Source of the DNA: Arthrobacter koreensis
GTDB lineage: Bacteria > Actinomycetota > Actinomycetes > Actinomycetales > Micrococcaceae
Assembly: GCF_009193255.1 (NCBI RefSeq)
Contig: NZ_WACG01000007.1
Location: 1-64,000, forward strand
Length of the DNA stretch: 64,000 nt
Direction: 5' to 3'
Both the position numbers and the translations under genes were made by a program. Below the pieces are notes generated by a model that was not told the origin of the DNA, searched no databases, and saw only the letters and a program-made list of their open reading frames with translations. Below, piece after piece: positions 1 through 8,741 of the stretch. Within the stretch, counting starts at the first letter, position 1; each line of letters begins with the position of its first letter.

Positions 1-2
1 AC

Positions 3-110
3 TCGAACCAAGCCCGGACCGATGCCCTGCAACCATGGCTAGACTTCTACAACCACCAACGCCCACACGGCAGCCTCGGAGGCAAAGCACCCATCACCCG
101 GTGTAACTAA
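3..110 (+). CDS. IS481-family transposase, C-terminal end (cut by window start)
   Basis: The frame beginning at base 3 is open to a TAA at 108-110 and encodes the last 35 residues of an integrase-type transposase. The stretch WLDFYNHQRPHGSLGGKAP is the typical C-terminal signature of IS481/IS3-like DDE transposases, in which the tail after the catalytic Glu reads YN-x-x-RPHxxL. The rest of the gene lies outside the window, so whether the element is intact cannot be judged. The sequence shortly after the stop (about 114-130, TGT...ACA pattern) could be the terminal repeat of the element. Its neighbour is an IS30-type transposase, so this is a small IS cluster. Confidence 0.8.
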   Translation, partial: SNQARTDALQPWLDFYNHQRPHGSLGGKAPITRCN

Positions 111-155
111 CGTGCTGTCTCAGTACACCTAGGTGAGGCGGCCAGGTCTGTTGGT

Positions 156-1274
156 GTGGACGCGGGCCGGGCACGGCGCTGGCTGACACGGTCCCGGGCC
201 GGAGCCCGCTTCCGTGCCGGCGGGCCGGGCACCGGTTACAACGAGGGGGTGAACCCTCTTTCCGAACTGCCCGTGACCCCGGGTAACGGCCGGTGCCTGT
301 CCTTGACCGAGCGGGAACAGATCCAGGACCTGCGCCGTGCCGGTGAATCAGTGCGCGGTATCGGCAGGGTGCTGGGCAGGCCGGCCTCGACGATCAGCCG
401 GGAGCTGGCCCGGAACACTGCCGCGGGGATGGGGTACCTGCCTCATGCCGCGCACCGCCTCGCAGCCGGGCGCCGGCACCGCCCGAAAACGGCGAAGCTC
501 GCTCTCTCCGGCAGGCTGCGGGAGTATGTTCAGGCCGGCCTGGTGCTTCAATGGTCCCCGGAGCAGATTTCGAAGAAGCTGGTCTCAGATTTTCCCGATG
601 ACCAGGAGATGCGTGTGAGCCCCGAAACGATTTACCAGAGCCTTTACTTTCAGGCACGCGGCGGGCTCAAGCGTGAGGTTCAGGCCGCGCTGCGTACCGG
701 GCGGGCACGGCGGGTAGGGCACCGCGAACCGGACCGTCGCCGGCCCCGGTTCATCGATGAGGCCCTGATGATTTCCGCCCGCCCGGCCGAGGTCCAGGAC
801 CGGGCAGTGCCCGGCCACTGGGAAGGAGACCTGATAACCGGTGCCCATAACCGTTCCGCGATAGGCACCCTCGTCGAGCGCAGCACCCGGTACGTGATGC
901 TGATCCACCTGCCCGGAGACCACAGTGCCGAGACCGTCAGGGACGGGCTGGTCAAGGCCATGAGTTCCCTGCCCCGGCATCTGCGCGGGTCGCTGACCTG
1001 GGACCAGGGCGTGGAAATGGCCCGGCACCGGTCTTTCAGCATGGCCACCGGAATGCCGGTTTACTTCTGTGATCCGGCCAGCCCCTGGCAGCGCGGATCG
1101 AACGAGAACACCAACGGGCTGCTGCGTCAGTATTTCCCCAAAGGAACCGATCTCTCCGTCCACTCACCCGAAGACCTGGAACTCGTAGCCCAGAAGCTCA
1201 ACGGACGCCCACGTAAAACGCTCGACTGGGACAGCCCAGCCGAGCGTTTACGTGATCTACTTCTAAGCACCTAA
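156..1274 (+). CDS. IS30-family transposase
   Basis: A DDE recombinase that would cut and paste its own IS element. The N-terminal third holds a helix-turn-helix of the IS30 type (LTEREQIQDL...GRPASTISRELARN), and the C-terminal half carries the integrase core: the first Asp in HWEGDLITG, the second in TWDQGVEM and the Glu in GSNENTNGLLRQYFPK, which is the hallmark of the family. The reading frame is open from 156 (GTG). A GTG at 249 is an equally plausible start, and neither has a good Shine-Dalgarno sequence. The C-terminus looks complete. Longer IS30 relatives carry an extra N-terminal helical domain that is not visible here, so the 5' end may have been lost at the junction with the IS481 element. 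Confidence 0.88.
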   Translation: MDAGRARRWLTRSRAGARFRAGGPGTGYNEGVNPLSELPVTPGNGRCLSLTEREQIQDLRRAGESVRGIGRVLGRPASTISRELARNTAAGMGYLPHAAHRLAAGRRHRPKTAKLALSGRLREYVQAGLVLQWSPEQISKKLVSDFPDDQEMRVSPETIYQSLYFQARGGLKREVQAALRTGRARRVGHREPDRRRPRFIDEALMISARPAEVQDRAVPGHWEGDLITGAHNRSAIGTLVERSTRYVMLIHLPGDHSAETVRDGLVKAMSSLPRHLRGSLTWDQGVEMARHRSFSMATGMPVYFCDPASPWQRGSNENTNGLLRQYFPKGTDLSVHSPEDLELVAQKLNGRPRKTLDWDSPAERLRDLLLST

Positions 1275-1282
1275 CAACCCAA

Positions 1283-1297
1283 GGTGTTGCAACCACC
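1283..1297. repeat. Probable right terminal repeat of the IS30 element
   Basis: Nine bases after the transposase stop lies GGTGTTGCAACCACC, which resembles the ends of IS30-type elements. A convincing inverted partner is not visible upstream of the transposase. The closest match is GGTTACAAC near 235, which is short. Confidence 0.4.
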
Positions 1298-1427
1298 CCT
1301 AGAATCCGCCTCCTGATACGGGCAGTTTCTGCTATCTCGCGGGGGATGGGAAAGGGGGTGTCCCGGCGGAACGCGTCGAGTGAGGCCCGCATTCCGGCGC
1401 ATGGAATAAGGGTTTGTCCAACGTTAC

Positions 1428-1461
1428 GTCCACAATGTGGACCAATGTCCGAATGGCGGAC
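1428..1461. promoter_or_regulatory. Double inverted-repeat operator candidate upstream of the MHS transporter
   Basis: Two inverted repeats sit side by side. The first (1428-1442) has perfect 7-bp arms GTCCACA / TGTGGAC around a single A. The second (1447-1461) has 5-bp arms GTCCG / CGGAC around AATGG. Their centres are 19 bp apart, close to two helical turns, as expected for a dimer-of-dimers repressor or activator such as an IclR- or GntR-type regulator. They end 12 bp upstream of a good -10 box. The regulator is not encoded next to the gene in this window. Confidence 0.5.
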
Positions 1462-1473
1462 GCGGGGTTCTAC

Positions 1474-1479
1474 GATAAT
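1474..1479 (+). promoter_or_regulatory. -10 box for the MHS transporter
   Basis: GATAAT in an A/T-rich patch (TACGATAATC), 32 bp before the ATG of the transporter gene. No convincing -35 hexamer is seen 16-18 bp upstream, where the second inverted repeat lies. This would fit an activator-dependent promoter. Confidence 0.4.
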
Positions 1480-1511
1480 CCTACTTTCCATCCGCACCCG
1501 AAAGACTTGCC

Positions 1512-2912
1512 ATGTCAACAAACACACCAAGTGCCGAAACCGAAAAGGCACCCGCAAACTCACGCGGTCGCGTGATCGTAGCGTCGCTGGTCGGAACCTC
1601 CATTGAGTTCTACGACTTCTATGTCTACGCGACGGCCGCAGTACTGGTCTTCCCGATCCTCTTCTTCCCGAACGCAGAGGGCGTTACCGCGCTGCTGAGT
1701 TCCTTTGCCGTGTTTGGCGTGGCATTCATCGCGCGTCCGCTTGGATCCATCGTCTTTGGGCACTTCGGCGACAAGGTGGGCCGTAAGGGCACCCTGGTGG
1801 CCTCCCTGCTCACCATGGGTATCGCCACGTTCCTGATCGGCTGCCTGCCGACCGCCGACATGCCCGGCTGGACCTTCTGGGCACCGGCACTGCTGGTTGT
1901 CATGCGCTTCGCCCAGGGCCTGGCCCTCGGCGGCGAGTGGTCAGGCGCGGCGCTGCTGGCCACCGAGAACGCCCCCGCCAATAAGCGCGCCATCTACGGC
2001 ACGTTCCCGCAGCTGGGCGCTCCGATCGGCTTCATCCTGGCCAACGGCCTGTTCCTGATCCTGAGCTTCAACCTCTCCGAGGAAGCCTTCATGTCCTGGG
2101 GTTGGCGCATCCCGTTCCTGGCCAGCGCCGTCATGGTCATCATTGGCCTGTACGTCCGCCTGAAGCTGGTGGAAACCCCGGCCTTCCAGAAGGTTGTCGA
2201 CTCCGGTGAAGTGAGCAAGCTGCCCCTGGCCGCTGCGTTCAAGTTCTCCTGGCGCCCGATGATTGCCGGCACCTTCATCATGCTGGCCACGTACGTGCTC
2301 TTCTACCTGATGACCACCTTCACGCTGTCCTACGGCACCGCCGCGAAGACCGAGGCAGAAGCCGCTGCGAAGGCAGAAGCCGCCGGCAAGGCCTTCGATC
2401 CGGATTCATTCGCCTCCGGACTGGGCTACGCGCGCAATGACTTCCTGATCATGCTGATCGTCGGCGTCGTGTTCTTCGGTATCTTCACCATGGTTGCCGG
2501 TCCGCTGGCCGAAAAGCACGGCCGCCGCAAGACCCTGCTCTGGGTCACCGCAGCGATCTTCGTCTTTGGCTTCGCGTTCGATCCGCTGTTCGGCGGCGGG
2601 TTCGTGGGCACCATGGCGCTGCTGATCATCGGCTTCACGCTGATGGGCCTGACCTTCGGTCCGATGGGTGCGGTACTGCCTGAGCTGTTCCCGACCAACG
2701 TCCGTTACACAGGCTCCGCCATCGCCTACAACGTCTCCTCGATCCTGGGCGCCGCTGTTGCCCCGTTCATCGCCGTGGCCCTGTGGCAGGCAGCTGACGG
2801 CAGCCCGTGGCTGGTAGGCGTCTACCTGTCCTCCATGGCGGTCCTGACCTTCATCGCCCTGTGGGTTACCCGCGAAACCAAGGACGTGGATTACGTAAAC
2901 CACTCCAGCTAG
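1512..2912 (+). CDS. MFS transporter, metabolite:H+ symporter (MHS) family
   Basis: A 466-residue inner-membrane symporter of the ProP/ShiA/KgtP group, which takes up organic acids, osmolytes or shikimate-like compounds with protons. The N-terminus shows the family signature (TSIEFYDFYVYATAA), followed by RPLGSIVFGHFGDKVGRKG, the MFS loop 2-3 motif with the conserved Asp and Arg. A second such motif (PLAEKHGRRKTL) follows helix 7. About twelve membrane helices can be counted. An Ala/Glu/Lys-rich segment of about 25 residues near residue 280 enlarges the central loop. The substrate cannot be told from sequence. The gene stands alone between the IS cluster and a convergent biotin carboxylase gene, has an operator-like region upstream and ends in a strong terminator. 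Confidence 0.92.
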   Translation: MSTNTPSAETEKAPANSRGRVIVASLVGTSIEFYDFYVYATAAVLVFPILFFPNAEGVTALLSSFAVFGVAFIARPLGSIVFGHFGDKVGRKGTLVASLLTMGIATFLIGCLPTADMPGWTFWAPALLVVMRFAQGLALGGEWSGAALLATENAPANKRAIYGTFPQLGAPIGFILANGLFLILSFNLSEEAFMSWGWRIPFLASAVMVIIGLYVRLKLVETPAFQKVVDSGEVSKLPLAAAFKFSWRPMIAGTFIMLATYVLFYLMTTFTLSYGTAAKTEAEAAAKAEAAGKAFDPDSFASGLGYARNDFLIMLIVGVVFFGIFTMVAGPLAEKHGRRKTLLWVTAAIFVFGFAFDPLFGGGFVGTMALLIIGFTLMGLTFGPMGAVLPELFPTNVRYTGSAIAYNVSSILGAAVAPFIAVALWQAADGSPWLVGVYLSSMAVLTFIALWVTRETKDVDYVNHSS

Positions 2913-2930
2913 TTCGCCTGCTGGAACGCC

Positions 2931-2964
2931 AAGAGGCCCGGATCCGTGTGGATCCGGGCCTCTT
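2931..2964. terminator. Bidirectional terminator between convergent genes
   Basis: A perfect 15-bp stem (AAGAGGCCCGGATCC and its complement) closes a GTGT loop. It lies between the transporter, which ends at 2912, and the minus-strand biotin carboxylase gene, which ends at 2988, so it can serve both. A T-rich tail is weak, as usual in this GC range. Confidence 0.9.
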
Positions 2965-2987
2965 GTGCTGTGCCGGCCGGGTAGGAC

Positions 2988-4772
2988 CTAGTCCAGGATG
3001 GTGGCGATGACCGCGCCGGCGGTCACCGTGGCTCCGGGGGCTGCCGAGAGGCCGCTGACGGTTCCTGACTTGTGCGCGGTGAGCGGCTGTTCCATCTTCA
3101 TGGCCTCGAGGACCACGATCAGGTCCCCCTCGGCAACCTGGGCGCCATCCTCGACTGCCACCTTCACGATGGTTCCCTGCATGGGGGACGTCAGGTCATT
3201 GCCGGTTGCAGCCGCCGTGGCGGACCGTGAGCGGCCCTTGCGCTGCTTGCCGTTGGCCGCGGCGCCGCCCTTCCCAGCCATCTGGGCCATGCCGGCGGGC
3301 AGGACAACCTCAAGCCGTTTGCCGCCCACCTCGACCGTGAGGCGCTGGCGGGAGGCGTCGTCGTCGTTCCCGCCTGCCGGGTATCCGCTGAACGGTGCAA
3401 TGGTGTTGTCGAATTCCGTCTCGATCCAGCGGGTATGCACGCTGAACGGTCCCTCTTCCGGCGCGAACGCGGGATCCGCGACGACGGCGGCGTGGAAGGG
3501 TAGGACGGTCGGCAGGCCGGTGACTTCGAATTCCTGCAGGGCGCGGCGCGCCCGCTGCAGGGCCTGGGTGCGGGTGGCGCCGGTGACGATCAGCTTCGCC
3601 AGCATTGAGTCGAAGTTGCCGCCGACAGTTTCGCCCGCTTCGATGCCGGAGTCGACGCGGACGCCGGGGCCGGTGGGCAGGCGCAGGGACTCGACTGTGC
3701 CGGGGGAAGGCATGAATCCGCGGCCGGCGTCCTCGCCGTTGATGCGGAACTCGATCGAGTGCCCGCGGACCTCGGGATCGCCGTAGCCGAGCTCTTCGCC
3801 GCGGGCAATGCGGAACTGCTCTCGGACCAGGTCCAACCCGGTGACCTCCTCGGAGACCGGGTGCTCAACCTGCAGGCGGGTGTTCACCTCCAGGAAGGAG
3901 ATGGTTCCGTCGGTGCCGACCAGGAACTCGCACGTTCCGGCGCCCTGGTAGCCGGCTTCGCGCAGCAGGGCCTTGGAGGATTCGTAGAGCCGCCGGGTCT
4001 GTTCCTCGGTGAGGAACGGCGCCGGAGCCTCTTCAACGAGTTTCTGGTTGCGGCGCTGCAGCGAGCAGTCGCGGGTGGAAACGACGACGACGTTGCCGTG
4101 CGCATCAGCCAGGCACTGGGTTTCAACGTGGCGGGGAGAATCCAGGAACCGTTCGATGAAGCACTCGCCGCGGCCGAATGCTGCGGTGGCTTCACGGACG
4201 GCCGAGTCATACAGTTCGGGGATTTCCTCCAGCGTGCGGGCAACCTTGATGCCTCGTCCGCCGCCGCCGAATGCTGCCTTGATGGCCACCGGGAGTCCGT
4301 GTTCGGATGCGAAGGCCAGGACTTCATCGGCGCTGGACACCGGATCCGAGGTGCCCGGAACCAGGGGTGCCCCTACCTTCGCGGCCAGGTGGCGTGCGCG
4401 CACCTTGTCTCCAAGCTGCTCAATGGCCTCTGGGGAGGGGCCGATCCAGGTGAGTCCGGCGTCGATCACGCGGCGGGCGAACTCCGCGTTCTCGGAGAGG
4501 AAGCCGTACCCGGGGTGGACGGCGTCGGCGCCGGCACGCGTTGCAGCGGCGAGGACCTTGTCCATGTCCAGGTAGGAATCTGCGGCGGTGCTGCCGTCCA
4601 GGGCGTAGGCCTCGTCGGCCAGCCGGACGTGGAGTGCGTCCCTGTCCGGGTCGGCATAAACGGCGACCGTGCCGATACCTTCGTCGCGGGCGGCCCGGAT
4701 GATCCGGACGGCGATCTCACCGCGGTTGGCAATCAGGACCTTGCCCAGCGGGGCGGGGGTGTTCTGGCTCAT
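2988..4772 (-). CDS. accA3: Acyl-CoA carboxylase alpha subunit (biotin carboxylase + BCCP)
   Basis: This subunit carboxylates its own biotin with bicarbonate and ATP and hands the carboxyl group to an AccD-type subunit, making malonyl- or methylmalonyl-CoA in the cytoplasm. The N-terminal 450 residues are biotin carboxylase: [15 protein letters not shown] at the start, the glycine-rich ATP loop AFGGGGRGI, and [18 protein letters not shown] with catalytic Glu, Arg and His. An Ala/Gly/Lys linker follows, then a biotinyl domain with EAMKMEQ at the modified Lys. Length (594 aa) is normal for actinobacterial AccA3/PccA. The ATG at 4772 is preferred. A GTG at 4781 lies only 3 nt behind GGAG, against 12 nt for the ATG, so the choice is open. 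The partner genes accD and accE lie 6-7 kb away on the same strand, and birA is also nearby. Confidence 0.95.
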   Translation of the reverse strand: MSQNTPAPLGKVLIANRGEIAVRIIRAARDEGIGTVAVYADPDRDALHVRLADEAYALDGSTAADSYLDMDKVLAAATRAGADAVHPGYGFLSENAEFARRVIDAGLTWIGPSPEAIEQLGDKVRARHLAAKVGAPLVPGTSDPVSSADEVLAFASEHGLPVAIKAAFGGGGRGIKVARTLEEIPELYDSAVREATAAFGRGECFIERFLDSPRHVETQCLADAHGNVVVVSTRDCSLQRRNQKLVEEAPAPFLTEEQTRRLYESSKALLREAGYQGAGTCEFLVGTDGTISFLEVNTRLQVEHPVSEEVTGLDLVREQFRIARGEELGYGDPEVRGHSIEFRINGEDAGRGFMPSPGTVESLRLPTGPGVRVDSGIEAGETVGGNFDSMLAKLIVTGATRTQALQRARRALQEFEVTGLPTVLPFHAAVVADPAFAPEEGPFSVHTRWIETEFDNTIAPFSGYPAGGNDDDASRQRLTVEVGGKRLEVVLPAGMAQMAGKGGAAANGKQRKGRSRSATAAATGNDLTSPMQGTIVKVAVEDGAQVAEGDLIVVLEAMKMEQPLTAHKSGTVSGLSAAPGATVTAGAVIATILD

Positions 4773-4965
4773 GAAATGCACTGGCTCCTTTGATCTCTTG
4801 GGAGCGTAGCGCGCTTTTGTGGTGTCCCGCCATAAACCGTGCTGTTTCTGCGTGGGGCGGCAGGTTTAGTTGTGGGGACCCTACAAATGGTGTCGTGGTG
4901 TGGCGACCCGTTTGGATCTGTGGATATCCCGGGCGGCTGTCCGGACCAGCCGGTAGAACTGGTGG

Positions 4966-5925
4966 ATGCGCACGCCGAAGCCGCTCCCGCCGTCGTTCTC
5001 TGACCCGTTCCTTGCCGCTGATGCGCAGCGGGCGGGGCTCACCAGGGGCAGGCTCCGCGCCTCTGACCTGCGGATTCCCAGCCGGGGAATCCGGGTTCCG
5101 CGTGCAGCCGACGGCGATGCCGGGGATCTCGCGGCCCGCGCCCGGCCGTACCTGCAGCTGCTGCCGGATGCCGTGCTCAGCCATACGACGGCGGCCAGGC
5201 TGCATGGGATTCCGCTGCCGGCGTCGTTCCGGCGGGAGCCGGTGCTGCATCTGGCGCGTGCCCGGGCTGCTGCCGCTACCAGTCGACGGCACGTGCGATG
5301 CCATCGGCTGAATCTGGCCGAATCGGAGATTGTCCTTCCATCGGAGGGCGTCCGAGCCACGTCTCCCGTTCGGACCTTCATTGACTTGGCGGGCATGCTT
5401 GCGTTGCCGGACCTCGTGGCCGCGGGCGACTGGCTGGTCAGCGAGCATGGACGAAGCTACGGTCAAGTGCGCCGGGCCGTGGTTCGGTTCGAAGTCCTGA
5501 GGAGTTACGTGGACGGTGCACGCTGGGTTCCACATATCAGGAATGCGCGCGCAGCGGTAGATTTGGTTCGGGTGGGAGTGGACTCGGGGCCCGAGACTCA
5601 TCTGCGCTTGTTGCTGCGCGAAGCCGGGCTCCCCACATTTCACCCAAACCTTCCGCTCCTGGATGCCGAAGGGAGGCCGGTCTTATGGTCCGACCTCGGC
5701 TGTCCGGAGTTCCGCACCTGCGTTGAGTACGACGGCGAGCACCACCTGATGCGGCAACAGCAGCTCCGTGACCACAACCGGGATCTGCTGGTCAGCGAGC
5801 TCCAATGGCATCAGGTGAAGGTCTCTGCTCTGGATATGCACAGGGGGCCCGAATGGGTGGCGGGAAAGGTTGTTCGCGGGCTGAAGCTGGGCGGATGGAC
5901 TCCAGGCGCCGGGCTTGGGGAATGA
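4966..5925 (+). CDS. DUF559 / AbiEi-like protein
   Basis: A 319-residue protein of a group abundant in Actinobacteria. The N-terminal half looks like the winged-helix AbiEi-antitoxin-type region (residues about 15-160, with LSHTTAARLHGIPLP). The C-terminal 100 residues resemble DUF559, a PD-(D/E)XK-like fold related to very-short-patch endonucleases: SGPETHLRLLLREAGLP, then a strand with the Asp of LWSDLG and the Glu-Tyr-Asp-Gly of CVEYDGEHH. These acidic residues match the nuclease core order, but activity is not established for this group. It has no toxin partner next to it and is monocistronic, facing away from the divergent biotin carboxylase gene. The 329 bp after it are repeat-containing and non-coding. 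Confidence 0.7.
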   Translation: MRTPKPLPPSFSDPFLAADAQRAGLTRGRLRASDLRIPSRGIRVPRAADGDAGDLAARARPYLQLLPDAVLSHTTAARLHGIPLPASFRREPVLHLARARAAAATSRRHVRCHRLNLAESEIVLPSEGVRATSPVRTFIDLAGMLALPDLVAAGDWLVSEHGRSYGQVRRAVVRFEVLRSYVDGARWVPHIRNARAAVDLVRVGVDSGPETHLRLLLREAGLPTFHPNLPLLDAEGRPVLWSDLGCPEFRTCVEYDGEHHLMRQQQLRDHNRDLLVSELQWHQVKVSALDMHRGPEWVAGKVVRGLKLGGWTPGAGLGE

Positions 5926-5983
5926 GGTTCCGAATAGCCCATCATGTGGGGCAATAGCGGCGTAATCAGTAGGAGCGGACAAA

Positions 5984-6125
5984 ATCCTGTGTCGCGACAG
6001 CGTCCTTTGGCTCAACGCCGATGCATCCTGTGTCGCGCTATTGTCCCTCTTCAGCGGTCGAAGGAACCACATCCCGCCACAGGACGTACGGAGAGGCCCA
6101 AAGCGACTTCATTGCGCCACAGGAT
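5984..6125. repeat. Four copies of a CCTGTGKCG motif in an intergenic region
   Basis: The 329-bp gap between the DUF559 gene and maf holds no believable gene. It contains ATCCTGTGTCGCG at 5984-5996 and again at 6025-6037, and the same core in reverse orientation as CGCCACAGGA at 6075-6084 and CGCCACAGGAT at 6115-6125. Spacings are about 40-50 bp. The arrangement, two direct and two inverted copies, could fold into a cruciform or hairpin, or be a small repetitive extragenic element. Confidence 0.55.
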
Positions 6126-6254
6126 GATGCCCGGAGGCACGGCTGGCACGGCCACGCGCGGCACAACGCGCCGCCGCCGGCTGCCCCGGCCGCGCGGCAG
6201 CTAGGCTGCGAGCCCCGCAGCCCCGCAGCCCCGCAGCTGCTGACCCTGCGAGAG

Positions 6255-6878
6255 CTACTGCCAGAACGAGGTCACGCCAACACCGGCGCTGGCCAGCAAA
6301 TGGCGCAGCGTCGAGACGGAAAGACCCACAACGGCATGCGGATCCCCGACGACCTTTTCGATGAAGGCACCGCCAAGAGAGTCGATCGTGAAGGACCCGG
6401 CAACCTGCAGCGGTTCGCCGGTGGCGACGTAAGCCTCAATTTCGTCGTCGAGCAGCTTCGCGAAGTGCACCTCCGCGGAACTGACAGCGCCGAGGGTGGC
6501 GCCGGAGCCGTCCTCCTCGGTGTCGCGGCAGTCGACCAGCCAGTGGCCGGTATGCAGCACCCCAACGTTTCCGCTCATCCGCCGGATTCGTTCGCGGGCG
6601 ACGTCGGCCTCCCACGGCTTGCCGTGCGCCTCGCCCTGGAACTCGAAGACCGAGTCGCAGCCGAGCACCAGTGCGCCCTCGGACTCGGGCAGCGACGCCA
6701 CGGCCTCGGCCTTGGCACGGGCGAGCAGGAGCGCGGTATCGTGCGGGTCGGTGGGTCCGTAGCGGGCCGTCACGGCGTCTTCGTCGACGTCGGAAACCAG
6801 CACGCGGTGGGCAATGCCGGCGTTGGCCAGAAGCTTGGTGCGGGCCGGGGAAGCGGAGGCAAGAATCAGTTCAGTCAC
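6255..6878 (-). CDS. maf: Maf family nucleoside triphosphate pyrophosphatase
   Basis: Hydrolyses non-canonical or surplus nucleoside triphosphates to monophosphates, a house-cleaning role. The start shows the nucleotide-binding SASPAR motif of the family, then LGCDSVFEFQGEAHGKP with the catalytic acidic residues, and AGSFTIDSLGGAFIEKVVGDP near the C-terminus. Length (207 aa) is usual. The GTG at 6878 is chosen because VTELILAS is the normal family start and a TAGGCT -10 box (6886-6891, minus strand) lies 7 nt upstream, as in a leaderless message. A TTG at 6899 is also in frame. In related genomes maf sits with accD, accE and accA3, as here. Confidence 0.93.
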   Translation of the reverse strand: MTELILASASPARTKLLANAGIAHRVLVSDVDEDAVTARYGPTDPHDTALLLARAKAEAVASLPESEGALVLGCDSVFEFQGEAHGKPWEADVARERIRRMSGNVGVLHTGHWLVDCRDTEEDGSGATLGAVSSAEVHFAKLLDDEIEAYVATGEPLQVAGSFTIDSLGGAFIEKVVGDPHAVVGLSVSTLRHLLASAGVGVTSFWQ

Positions 6879-6903
6879 GCTTCCCAGCCTAGTGGGCAAA
6901 CGA

Positions 6904-6937
6904 AGAACGGCCGTCCCCGCAGTGGGACGGCCGTTCT
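6904..6937 (-). terminator. Terminator of the symporter gene
   Basis: A perfect 14-bp stem (AGAACGGCCGTCCC and complement) with a 6-nt loop lies just downstream of the minus-strand symporter stop (6962) and upstream of the maf promoter, separating the two transcripts. Confidence 0.88.
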
Positions 6938-6961
6938 CGGAGAAGTGCGAGCAGGAAAACC

Positions 6962-8416
6962 TTACCCCCTGTTCGCCGTCTCCACGGTAGCGGATGAAGC
7001 GGAAGTGCTCTCCTGTGACGGAAGTTCTGCCGCACCCGTCTCAGGTGTGTCCGATTCAACCGAATCGTCGGCGAAGGGATCACCGTTGCGCTCTGCGTCG
7101 TAGAGCTCCGGCTGCAGCATTCCATTGCGCTTGGCAACGATGGCGGGGACCACGGTCTGTCCGGCAACGTTCACGGCGGTGCGGCCCATGTCCAGGATGG
7201 GGTCGACGGCGAGCAGCAGGGCAACGCCTTCGAGCGGCAGTCCCAGGGTGGACAGGGTGAGCGTCAGCATGACGACGGCGCCGGTGGTTCCGGCAGTTGC
7301 CGCGGAACCCAGGACGGCGACGACGGCGATGAGCAGGTACTGGCCGATGCTCAGGTCAATGCCGAAGAACTGTGCCACGAAGATCGCGGAAATGGCCGGG
7401 TAGATCGCGGCGCAGCCGTCCATCTTGGTAGTGGCACCCAGCGGTACGGCGAAGGATGCGTAGGCCCGGGGTACACCGAGGTTGCGCTCGGTCACGCGCT
7501 GGGTCAGCGGGAGCGTGCCCACGGAGGAACGGGAAACGAACGCCAGCTGGATTGCCGGCCATGCGCCGGAGAACCACTGGCGGACCGAGAGGCCGTGGGA
7601 CTTGATCAGCACGGGGTACACCACGAACAGGACGATGGCCAGGCCCACGTAGATGGCGAGGGTGAATGTACCCAGGGAGCCGATGGTGTCCCAGCCGTAG
7701 GTGGCTACGGCACGGCCGATCAGGCCGACGGTACCCAGCGGAGCCAGGCGGATGATCCACCACAGGACCTTCTGGATGACGGCCAGGGCGGAGGCATTCA
7801 GTGCCAGGAACGGCGCGGCAGGCTTGCCGACCTTCAGGGCGGCGATGCCGACGGCGATCGCGATGACCAGGACCTGAAGCACGTTGAAGTTCAGCGACGT
7901 GGTAAGCGTCTCCGAGGTGGAGGCGGTCAGGCCCAGGAAGTTGCCCGGGATCAGGCCGGTGAGGAAACCGATCCAGCTGCCGGTGCCGCCGTCGTATCCG
8001 TCCGGAGCGGTGGCATCGGCATTGGCGCCGGGCTGCATAATGACGCCGAGCGCAATACCGATCGCGACGGCGATCAGGGCGGTGATGGCGAACCACAGCA
8101 GTGTCTGCCAGGCCAGGCGCGCGGCATTGGATACCTGGCGCAGGTTGGCGATGGAGCTGACGACGGCGGTGAAGATGAGGGGTACGACGGCGGCCTTCAG
8201 CAGCGAGACGTAGCTCGAGCCGATGGTGGACAGCGTGGTGGTGAGCCAGTTGGGCTCGCCGTCAACGGTGCCCATGTTCTTGGCCAGCAGGCCCAGGCCG
8301 AGGCCGACCAGCAGGGCTGCGATGATCTGCGGGCCGAAGGAGGTGGCCCAGCGCGGAAGCCGGCGCCGGGTCTCGGCTGCGGCGGGGGACTGTGGGGAGG
8401 TCTGGGGTGATGTCAC
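6962..8416 (-). CDS. Dicarboxylate/amino-acid:cation symporter (DAACS family)
   Basis: A 484-residue membrane transporter of the GltP/SLC1 type that couples uptake of an amino acid or dicarboxylate to Na+ or H+. The two re-entrant hairpins are recognisable: SSVGTLPLTQRV for hairpin 1 and a Gly/Thr-rich hairpin 2 (AATAGTTGAVV). TM7 carries KMDGCA where classical members have NMDGT. TM8 reads DMGRTAVNVAGQ, with the substrate-binding Asp, Arg and Asn. The KMDGCA variant suggests a sub-family whose substrate I cannot name. The C-terminal 60 residues are hydrophilic and low in complexity. The GTG start lies 6 nt behind TAGCAT (8423-8428, minus strand), a leaderless arrangement. Confidence 0.92.
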   Translation of the reverse strand: MTSPQTSPQSPAAAETRRRLPRWATSFGPQIIAALLVGLGLGLLAKNMGTVDGEPNWLTTTLSTIGSSYVSLLKAAVVPLIFTAVVSSIANLRQVSNAARLAWQTLLWFAITALIAVAIGIALGVIMQPGANADATAPDGYDGGTGSWIGFLTGLIPGNFLGLTASTSETLTTSLNFNVLQVLVIAIAVGIAALKVGKPAAPFLALNASALAVIQKVLWWIIRLAPLGTVGLIGRAVATYGWDTIGSLGTFTLAIYVGLAIVLFVVYPVLIKSHGLSVRQWFSGAWPAIQLAFVSRSSVGTLPLTQRVTERNLGVPRAYASFAVPLGATTKMDGCAAIYPAISAIFVAQFFGIDLSIGQYLLIAVVAVLGSAATAGTTGAVVMLTLTLSTLGLPLEGVALLLAVDPILDMGRTAVNVAGQTVVPAIVAKRNGMLQPELYDAERNGDPFADDSVESDTPETGAAELPSQESTSASSATVETANRG

Positions 8417-8625
8417 CGTTCGATGCTAGACGTGATCCTTTATCAGAGCCGTTTCGGTATTGCGAAATGTTACGCGGCCGCAAAGGGGGCACCCTTGGAA
8501 GAATGCGCGTGCGAGCCGTTCTGTGGCGCGGACCCGCCGAAGTGGAATTCTTATTCCCTGCCCCACTGTGACGATTGTCCCATCCTTGCCCCCGCCCGTC
8601 CGGAGCGCTCCCGGCGTGCTGGGCA

Positions 8626-8684
8626 GCAGAAACACGCACCCGGCAGAAACACCTGGGCAGCAGGGGAGACGACTGCAGAAACAC
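8626..8684. repeat. Three direct copies of GCAGAAACAC
   Basis: Between the symporter promoter and the DUF885 terminator (8417-8741, no gene seen) the ten bases GCAGAAACAC occur at 8626-8635, 8643-8652 and 8675-8684. The spacing is uneven (17 and 32 bp). They may be a regulator binding array or a decayed repeat. Confidence 0.45.
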
Positions 8685-8696
8685 CCGGAGAACAGG

Positions 8697-8725
8697 AACG
8701 CCCGGCCGGAAACCGGCCGGGCGTT
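8697..8725 (-). terminator. Terminator of the accD-accE-DUF885 block
   Basis: A perfect 13-bp stem (AACGCCCGGCCGG and complement) with an AAA loop lies 17 bp past the stop of the minus-strand DUF885 gene. Confidence 0.88.
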
Positions 8726-8741
8726 CAAAAAGGGGGTAGCG

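Noticed and set aside
3759-4793. Long open frame on the plus strand over the biotin carboxylase gene
   Set aside because: It is the complement of a well-conserved gene, shows no family motif, and its composition follows from the codon bias of the opposite strand.
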